A DNA stretch of 64,000 bases, taken from assembly GCA_934045905.1 (NCBI GenBank), contig OW203762.1:5518001-5582000 (forward strand), written 5' to 3'. The stretch comes from Leuctra nigra (taxonomy: Eukaryota > Arthropoda > Insecta > Plecoptera > Leuctridae). The notes under the pieces were generated by a model. It was not told the origin of the DNA, made no database searches, and saw nothing but the letters and a program-made list of their open reading frames with translations. Of this stretch, positions 59,663 to 64,000 are shown piece by piece (position 1 is the stretch's first letter; every line of letters begins with the position of its first letter). The position numbers and the translations under genes were made by a program.

Positions 59663-62628
59663 CTGCACTGCCCAGGTCAAACCGCACAACCAATCGATCT
59701 GAAATTTTGTACACATACTAACGTAATCTATGCGATCCCTGGGATCTTTTCTGAACGGGATCCTGTGATTGGTTCAAATTTTATAAAAATTATCTTTCGA
59801 TTGGTTGGTTCGATCAATTTGAAATTTAGCAAAGTCATTGCAACCAACATTGTATCCAATCAAAAAAAAATTCAGCCAAATCCTCCAATTGGTTCAAATT
59901 TGAAACCATTTTTCCTGTGATTTTTGAAATTTAAACTGGAACCGATTGACCGACCAACTAAAAACTTCGCATGGTCATTGGTACCAACATTTGAAGTATT
60001 TTTGCCAATTTTCACTCTAATCTGTCATTATTTTCAAAAGTTTTTGTCATTTTAGGGACATTTTGCGTGTTGGCTGTCAAATTCACGGCGACTTCGAATC
60101 TACAGTTCAAGGCAAGGTAGTTAGAGCAGAAAGTTTTAAACGATATGAAACTAATAATGACCGTTCAACAGATTGATCTGATATTGTGTACACACACTAC
60201 ATATCATATCATATGGGTGGTCCCAGGTATATTTTTTGAACGAGATCCTGTGATTTTTGAAAATTAACAAGGAACCGTTCAATCATAAAGGTTTAATCGA
60301 TCAACTTAAAACTTAGCAAGGATTGGCACCAATATTTTTGGAGATTTTGGAGATTTTTATACAAGTATGTGACGAAACTAAAGAATTATTGGCTTTTAAT
60401 GACATTCGATAGACATAATTTCGGTTCGAGGTGTTGCGTGTATCCGTGCTCGCTCATCAACGCGTTACACAGAGCGTTTTCCTAGTGTAGTCCCTATCCC
60501 GCTCCGAAAAACGGCACTAAATCGGCTCTCACTCATAAAGTATTGGTGATAGAAAAAAATGTTAAATTACAAAGTTATTGCATTTTATGAGTACTATAAC
60601 TTTTGTTTGAGACATTTGTTCGTCCAATGACCCATTTATAGTGTATATAAATTCTTAATGTTTCAATTTTTTTTTCCAACATGGCGGCCAAAACTTTTGA
60701 AAATAATTTTTTTTTATATAGGGCATTCTGTTTTGATCTTAAATAAAAAAAATTAATCCTCTATGTCTTTTCGTGTAGGGTACAGGAATGAATAACTTTA
60801 GCCCCCAGCCCCCAGCCCCCGCCAGGGGTCTGGGGGTGGCACCAAAATTTTTTAGGTTTTGGACCTATATATGCATTTAGTGAGATAGGTGGCACCTTCC
60901 CTTCACGACGATCCTACGGGATACCACTTGGCCCCCTACTAGTAGTGATATCAAAAAATGAGCCAAGTCAAAACTTTATTTGAAAATTAAAAAATACTTA
61001 GCGCATCGTTTTTTTAGGGCATTGTAGGTATAGGTACTGTTAGTATATGTATTTATATCTAGCCTATACTTCTAAGCTATTTATATACACGATGCGCCAA
61101 GTATTTTTTAATTTTCAAATAAAGTTTTGACTTGGCTCATTTTTTGATATCACTACGTTTCAGTGCAGAATTTTTAGATTTCATAATATTTTTTTTTAGT
61201 TGAAGAGACTTGGCTGTTTTTTTTACACGGAGTGTTTTTTATGGGGATATAGGTTTACCGATACCGACGGCCTCAACAACTGGGAAACATTTCGAACTGA
61301 TACGTCGAACGGTGTGAGCTACAGGCCACTTTCATTTACCAACCAATCACAGGATCCTGTTCAAAAACGATCCCAGAGACGGCATAGATTACATAAGTAT
61401 GTGTGAAAATTTGACCTGGGCAACTCCGGAAAAAAAACACATAGAAAGTACCGTTTGAGCCCCGTATTGACACTCGCTAGTCGCTACGCTCGCTCAATTA
61501 AAGTCGTATAATTAACTATGTTGTATAGATCAACTTTAAACGCCAACAATCCAATATTCGAGACAAAATGATTGTTTTGTGGAATTCACAAATACAAATC
61601 TAATTAGTAAATTGTTTTGCAGGAGACGACTTACGATTATGAAGGTCTTGGATTCTATGTATTCGCATTTCTATACAATCTAGGAACTTACGTGTACTTT
61701 CAGTTCTTTCAGAAAATTGTCGACGAGGTATGTAAATGTTTGAATTACTATAAAATCTGATGTGCGCATATTATCTACGTCTTACTCTTGTTCCTGTAGA
61801 GCTCGCTGGTACGGGAGGCTGCGTATGATACACAGTGGTACGATGCAACAGATGGGTTCAAGAGGTCAATCCGTATCATCATGTCACGGGCTAATCAACC
61901 TAATGTCATGAAAGTGGCTCGGTTTGTGCCGCTGACTCTGGAAACCTTCGGGAATGTGAGTTTATAGAAATACATTTTAGAGGGAAGTCTCATGATTTTT
62001 TTTCCGCAGTAAATTTGTATGTAAATATCAACACAATAATAATGTCAAGCACCCGAGGAATCACACTGAAGTTTAAACCCAACGGCTGTTGTATTAGATA
62101 CCATCGGTTCTCGTCAGATCTTATTAACACCGGGCGCGGTATCCAAAACAGGGCTCTTACTTATGGGACAGTTTGGCGGGAAAACGGTATTTGGCAAGGA
62201 TCAGAACTGTGAATTAAATTTCAAGTTTCCAAAATATGTTATAACATTGTGATGTAATTTTCAATTTGCCTTATATAAAATTTGAAGAAACATATCAAAT
62301 TTTGTATGCTAATTACTTGAAAACTATTCATCCCACAATAAAAATAATGACACATCTGTGTTCAGCAACATCTCGACTTTCATAAAATAACTATTATTCT
62401 AAAAAGTTATTTTTACTAGACTTCTAATTTGTTTGGTATGAATCCTATTGCTCTTAATGTACAGTGAGATTTAGAGGGAAGCGGTCGGAGTGCATCACTG
62501 CCTGGCACAGGGGCACTACGACCGCTTTCTTCTGAATCTCACTGTACATACTTGTTTTCTTGTAGGTAACTGCTTTCAGTTATAAGTGTTATAACATTTT
62601 GAAAAAATCTACACTTTTCCGAAAGTAA
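40623..62628 (+). CDS. odorant receptor (7tm_6 family), seven coding exons, 477 aa
   Basis: Exons: 40623-40713, 52243-52639, 55199-55720, 55923-56022, 61623-61727, 61800-61955, 62566-62628; 1434 nt including TAA. Every junction keeps phase. Family features are LGLWSQ near residues 30-35, FWTPFDQ at 164, VVAQWKILIYNLNHLP at about 209-224, KHHQDLLEVLSLYESAIQPL before TM5, and the C-terminal PLTLETFGNVTAFSYK. Hydrophobic stretches fit seven segments with the N-terminus inside. Such receptors form ligand-gated channels with Orco in dendrites of olfactory neurons. It is not Orco, judged by its C-terminus. Oddities are a 101-residue loop (226-326) between TM4 and TM5, a GC-AG intron 2, and intron 1 filled by an exon-derived satellite. 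The family call is firm; subfamily and ligand are unknown. The gene looks intact. Confidence 0.88.
41051..41293 (-). pseudogene. non-LTR retrotransposon reverse-transcriptase C-terminal fragment
   Basis: The minus strand encodes FLPILTYGGVTWSAGG followed by KEMDQLQAAEMKFLRSVKG. This is the 'LTYG..TW....LQ..EMKFLR...G.TR.DR' stretch found after the catalytic palm in many RTE/Jockey-like insect elements. Only about 80 residues remain, with no YXDD motif and no endonuclease. It is a dead fragment inside intron 1 of the receptor gene. Confidence 0.7.
41305..41442. mobile_element. foldback MITE in receptor intron 1
   Basis: Arms TCTCGAAATAGTTATCACGT/CATAACT and TTATGACGTGATAACTGTTT/CGAGA form a hairpin of about 135 bp. 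Confidence 0.6.
41458..41573. mobile_element. 116-bp near-perfect foldback MITE, TTA duplication, copy 1
   Basis: It is almost wholly palindromic: GGCTGCATTTCACCAAGATT at the left, AATCTTGGTGAAACGCAGCC at the right, about 7 bp at the centre. TTA flanks both sides, a 3-bp duplication as made by PIF/Harbinger-type transposases. It ends 46 bp before the 119-bp array. A second copy is in intron 4 (56428-56542). Confidence 0.82.
41620..52307 (+). repeat. 119-bp satellite made of duplicated intron 1 end plus exon 2 start, about 90 copies
   Basis: The word AATCCTCTG recurs from 41701 to 52292, exactly 89 periods of 119 bp, so about 90 units with no net indel. Each unit is 32 nt of intron end (TGTGACGTCAGACTATGTCA...TTTCAG), 65 nt identical to exon 2 from its first base (GTCTCTGGAGCCAAGACAAC...TTTCTCC), and 22 nt of filler (TCTGTAACTCTTGATCCACC GG). 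The last unit is the real acceptor and exon: at 52308 the sequence leaves the repeat and continues as coding exon 2. Most units are identical; variants cluster locally. The orientation is that of the gene, and the array fills nearly all of intron 1. Reading the exon frame through a unit meets TGA within 31 codons. Assembled copy number may not equal true copy number. Confidence 0.97.
52243..52639 (+). CDS. odorant receptor exon 2
   Basis: The acceptor GTGTGTTTCAG|GTCTCTGG is identical to the 89 upstream decoys. It encodes residues 31-163: SLTLPIRILCFSTPMMFISF begins TM1, MLRAFMNTLAITMGAIAVLS is TM2, and VFISMWIGCEFLIALIMMLV is TM3. Stopping at CCCCATGG|GCAAGT leaves two bases that pair with the one base opening exon 3 (Gly codon). 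A canonical GT four bases later would break the phase. Confidence 0.85.
52971..53758 (+). mobile_element. Helitron/Helentron-like element, copy 6 (receptor intron 2)
   Basis: The 5' end is TTGAGCGAGCGAAGCGAGCG and the 3' end is GCTCGCTCATCAACGCGTTA with terminal ACTAG. It contains an internal direct repeat of about 190 bp (CAGTTTTTCTTCGATCGAGC near 53056 and a similar word near 53234). Confidence 0.68.
53982..54470 (-). mobile_element. Helitron/Helentron-like element, truncated copy 7
   Basis: A minus-strand 3' end is present (CTAGGAAAACGCTCGGTGTA, AACGCGTT). No GAGCGAGC 5' end follows, so it is truncated. The right boundary is approximate. Confidence 0.5.
54600..54913 (+). repeat. 62-bp tandem repeat, about 5 copies (receptor intron 2)
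   Basis: The unit contains TCAAGGTTGCTGTTCTTGGC then TACTCGTAGGATTTCCTTCA and ACTTCAGGTCTTGATTTGAG. Copies differ by one or two bases (GTTGTTGG/GTTCTTGG; TACTCG/TGCTCG). Confidence 0.93.
55199..55720 (+). CDS. odorant receptor exon 3
   Basis: The acceptor is TGATTCCAG|G. It encodes residues 163-337: FWTPFDQRASPMFE (ECL2 to TM4 border), TM4 around EITLILFTFTEFVLYPICRV, and VVAQWKILIYNLNHLP. An unusually long loop follows (226-326): the first half is Arg/Lys-rich, the second acidic and Trp-containing. Then comes DCVKHHQDLL. It ends TTGGA|GTAAGT, phase 2. A GTAAGT at 55435 inside the loop could act as a cryptic or alternative donor, but I found no phase-matched acceptor within the exon. Confidence 0.85.
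55923..56022 (+). CDS. odorant receptor exon 4
   Basis: The acceptor is ATATCTCCTTCACAG|G. It completes Glu337 and encodes VLSLYESAIQPLANAALLTF then IIVITTFMLYSKV, which is TM5. It ends at AAAGTG|GTAGGT in phase 0. Intron 3 is only 202 bp. Confidence 0.85.
56045..56400 (-). mobile_element. Helitron/Helentron-like element, truncated copy 8 (intron 4)
   Basis: The minus-strand 3' end CTAGGAAAACGCTCAGTGTA starts about 20 bases after the exon 4 donor. No 5' terminus was found. The right limit is approximate. Confidence 0.5.
56428..56542. mobile_element. 115-bp foldback MITE, TAA duplication, copy 2 (intron 4)
   Basis: Same family as 41458-41573: GGCTGCGTTTCACCAAGATT at the left and AATCTTGGTGAAACGAAGCC at the right, flanked by TAA on both sides. 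Confidence 0.82.
56547..57516 (+). mobile_element. repeat family with CCGGAAGTGACGT monomers, copy C (intron 4)
   Basis: It begins near GTGGAGCGGTCGCTCCAC, like 18207. It contains an (AAT)n tract at about 56820-56881, then monomers with GCCGCCATTTTGAAACCGGA/AGTGACGTCATATC. It ends against the palindrome at 57517. Confidence 0.65.
59572..60485 (+). mobile_element. Helitron/Helentron-like element, copy 9, with empty-site control
   Basis: It is inserted in the right arm of the palindrome. The left arm, read in reverse, gives the empty site TTAACATTG|TGTAGTCCC. The filled site is TTAACATTG + TTGAGCGAGC...TTTTCCTAG + TGTAGTCCC. There is no target duplication beyond a possible single T. It is nearly identical to copy 1 at 9014-9911 apart from poly-T length and scattered substitutions. 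Confidence 0.82.
60942..61156. mobile_element. 215-bp foldback MITE nested in the palindrome
   Basis: Arms AGTAGTGATATCAAAAAATG and CATTTTTTGATATCACTAC continue inward with GAGCCAAGTCAAAACTTTAT and its complement. It is absent from the matching point of the left arm (near 57612). It is related to the inner arms of the element at 36188-37256. Confidence 0.78.
61251..61499 (-). mobile_element. Helitron/Helentron-like element, 5' fragment, copy 10 (intron 4)
   Basis: A minus-strand 5' end is present (TCGCTACGCTCGCTCAA at 61480-61497) with about 230 bp of internal family sequence (AGGATCCTGTTCAAAAACGA, TGACCTGGGCAACTCC). The 3' half is missing. It abuts the palindrome, and the fold-back end may mark the break. 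Confidence 0.55.
61623..61727 (+). CDS. odorant receptor exon 5
   Basis: The acceptor is ATTGTTTTGCAG|GAG. It encodes 35 residues, ETTYDYEGLGFYVFAFLYNL then GTYVYFQFFQKIVDE (TM6 region), phase 0 at both ends, with donor GAG|GTATGT. Only 72 bp separates it from exon 6. Confidence 0.88.
61800..61955 (+). CDS. odorant receptor exon 6
   Basis: The acceptor is TTGTTCCTGTAG|AGC. It encodes 52 residues, SSLVREAAYDTQWYDAT through RSIRIIMSRANQP to ARFVPLTLETFGN. The AAYDTQWYD and PLTLETF words are hallmark C-terminal motifs of insect odorant receptors. Donor AAT|GTGAGT, phase 0. Confidence 0.92.
62459..62547. mobile_element. small hairpin element 18 bp upstream of exon 7
   Basis: GTACAGTGAGATT at the left and AATCTCACTGTAC at the right enclose GC-rich sequence with a second inner pair (AGCGGTCG/CGACCGCT). 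The structure occupies the region where the branch point of intron 6 should lie. Confidence 0.6.
62566..62628 (+). CDS. odorant receptor exon 7 (C-terminus)
   Basis: The acceptor is TTGTTTTCTTGTAG|GTA. It encodes VTAFSYKCYNILKKSTLFRK and TAA, completing TM7 after PLTLETFGN. The short last exon is typical of the family. Confidence 0.87.
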   Translation, partial: VTAFSYKCYNILKKSTLFRK

Positions 62629-62684
62629 AGGAAGAACTTAGTCAAGTATAAACCAGTAAAAGCATCTCAATGAATTACGTTCAG

Positions 62685-62782
62685 TTGATATTACGAGTGA
62701 GGATTTGTCGGTGCTGGAGAAGTTTGGAGCGGAGACTGAAGAAACTGAATCTTCTGCTGAAGAAGTAATTATACTAAAATAA
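62685..62782 (+). pseudogene. possible exon fragment downstream of the receptor
   Basis: After a TACGTTCAG acceptor-like site the frame reads DITSEDLSVLEKFGAETEET then ESSAEEVIILK and stop. A donor-like GAA|GTAATT lies at 62765. The sequence after it (CTAATACTATATTCGGAATC, ATAAAACTAGTA) resembles the start of receptor intron 3 (55733-55775). It could be a remnant of a tandem receptor copy or chance. No domain is recognised. Confidence 0.25.
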
Positions 62783-64000
62783 TATTTGATAATAGACTGC
62801 TAATACTATATTCGGAATCAAATGTTATAAAACTAGTAGAACTAGTAAAATAATAGTAATAACATTTGAAGTTTGAAATTTGAAATTTGAGTTTGAAGGA
62901 AGCAATTGTTTGATAAACAGTGTACTAACAAGGCCAACTTTCAGTCAAAAATAGGAAGTTTTTACAATGTCGTTAAAAAATATCTCACCGAACCGGGGTT
63001 CGAACCCTGGACCACTCACTTGCCGGGCGAGAGCTCTACCAACTGAGCCAACAGGTCGGTCGGACGGACATTAGACACAATGCACTGATCTCCGAGGAGA
63101 ATGGAATGAAGGTAGAGGGGTTTGAGCCCCGGTTCGGTCGGATATTTTTCTCAACGACTTCCCTTACCTTCATCCTGATTCCATAGAAGTTTTCCACAGA
63201 AACCTACATTCTCATTTTGTGTGCCCAGTATTTTTTATTTTAAAAATAAGGCCTTCACATATTGCAATGGAATAGATACATTTTTAAGATTCAGATATGA
63301 AAGAGCATAATACAAAACTTAAAAATAACATTTACAAACTAAAAACTACACATTGCTACATATAGGTAGCTGATAAAAATATTTACACTTTACGCATTTT
63401 GGTATTTAGCGGCAGTGAGAAGATCAAGAAAGAATGATTTAAATGTGGATTGTTTATTAATAAAATGATTTAATAACAAGTCGTCGTGAGATGTAGTAAA
63501 ATGCTGATGAACATTTTCAACTTTAACAATATATTAATCGAAATACAGGGGCCAGATTCAGAAAAAGTATTTTCTCCTAATAAGTAATATCTTTGATATT
63601 ATCTTTCATTTAAAATGGTGTTCTTGGTATTAAATCAAAAGATAGTAAGTATTAGAAGATAATACCTTTCGTGAATCCAGCCCCAGGAGTCCAAATTATT
63701 AACATTTACTGGTGTGTATCTATTACATTTTGGAATTATCCCTATGTCTCTATCTTGAAACATTAATGCTTATAGGTATATTGTACCTATATTATACATA
63801 TTATCAATTGATAGATGCCGACTTTTCCTACCAAGATAACCAAGTGTTTCAATTATTTTTCTCTATACTGTATTATGTTGTTTAAAGTATATGTTTACAT
63901 CATGCTTAAGTATTTGACTAATTTTACACATTTTACTTATTCACCATTTAGTACAATATTTAGTACTTCATTATTCAATAAACTTCATTTTCTTCATAAC
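62783..64000. repeat. 3' flank with a tRNA-derived SINE and a TIR MITE
   Basis: On the minus strand 62985-63080 carries GGCTCAGTTGGTAGAGCTCT (A box) and GGGTTCGAACCCCGGTTCGG (B box), followed by another GAGCCCCGGTTCGGTCGGAT at 63124. The acceptor stem does not pair convincingly, so this is a SINE head and not a tRNA gene. A MITE is at 63548-63685 (GGGGCCAGATTC and GAATCCAGCCCC). No gene seen in the rest. Confidence 0.55.

Larger units (their letters stand above)
57517..61250. mobile_element. 3.7-kb palindromic (foldback) element with two later insertions (intron 4)
   Basis: Outer ends ATATCCCCATAAAAAACACT and AGTGTTTTTTATGGGGATAT pair, and the arms match almost base for base towards a centre near 58827 (GGTTATCGAAAAGTCGATTA against its complement). 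The left arm is about 1.3 kb. The right arm is the same length once two insertions are removed: the Helitron-like element at 59572-60485 and a foldback MITE at 60942-61156. The arms contain GC-rich pieces (GCCCCCAGCCCCC), and a 124-codon ORF appears in mirror copies (58131-58505 minus, 59145-59519 plus). It begins MPIFSVFFFETVDFLE and has no recognised domain. Confidence 0.85.

Noticed and set aside
62985..63080. Functional tRNA gene on the minus strand
   Set aside because: A and B boxes are present but acceptor and anticodon stems do not pair well, and a related sequence at 15.1 kb shows it is an interspersed SINE.

Overview
The window is eukaryotic: AT-rich, intron-containing and full of transposon debris, with two split genes and several very large tandem arrays. 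The odorant-receptor family (7tm_6) is found in insects, so the source is an insect. The repeat landscape resembles a hemipteran such as a planthopper, but that is an impression and no species-specific marker was verified.

Left edge (1-7 kb, minus strand): the 5' end of a split gene that looks like the homeobox gene orthopedia (otp). A 46-nt first coding exon (6784 down to 6739) ends in a GAG|GTGAGA donor. It joins in phase to a glycine-rich exon (221 to beyond base 1) that ends in SDSDKPAKQ, the kind of sequence that precedes the Otp homeodomain. The homeodomain would lie outside the window.

Middle (7-40 kb): no gene that I can support. It holds a family of about 0.9-1.1 kb Helitron/Helentron-like non-autonomous elements, many foldback MITEs, a hAT-like MITE with near-matching 8-bp flanks, tRNA-derived SINE pieces, and a 42-bp minisatellite (about 16 copies). 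It also holds a 31/30-bp minisatellite (about 80 copies, with a 400-bp higher-order duplication), a (CATA)n block, long poly-G/C tracts and one 200-N assembly gap.

Right (40.6-62.6 kb, plus strand): a complete seven-exon odorant-receptor gene, rebuilt by hand from splice sites and phases. The predicted protein is 477 aa, with the family's N-terminal LGLW, mid-protein FWTPFD and C-terminal PLTLETFGNVTAFSYK signatures. Intron 1 contains the most unusual feature here: about 90 head-to-tail 119-bp units, exactly 89 periods with no net indel. Each unit carries the last 32 nt of intron 1 with its 3' splice site, the first 65 nt of exon 2, and 22 nt of filler. Only the last unit runs on into the real exon 2. 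Part of a receptor exon has therefore become a satellite inside its own gene. Each unit holds a decoy acceptor, an in-frame stop and a perfect TGACGTCA (CRE) palindrome. Intron 4 has grown to 5.6 kb by nested insertions, including a 3.7-kb palindrome whose two arms give an empty-site control for a Helitron-like insertion.
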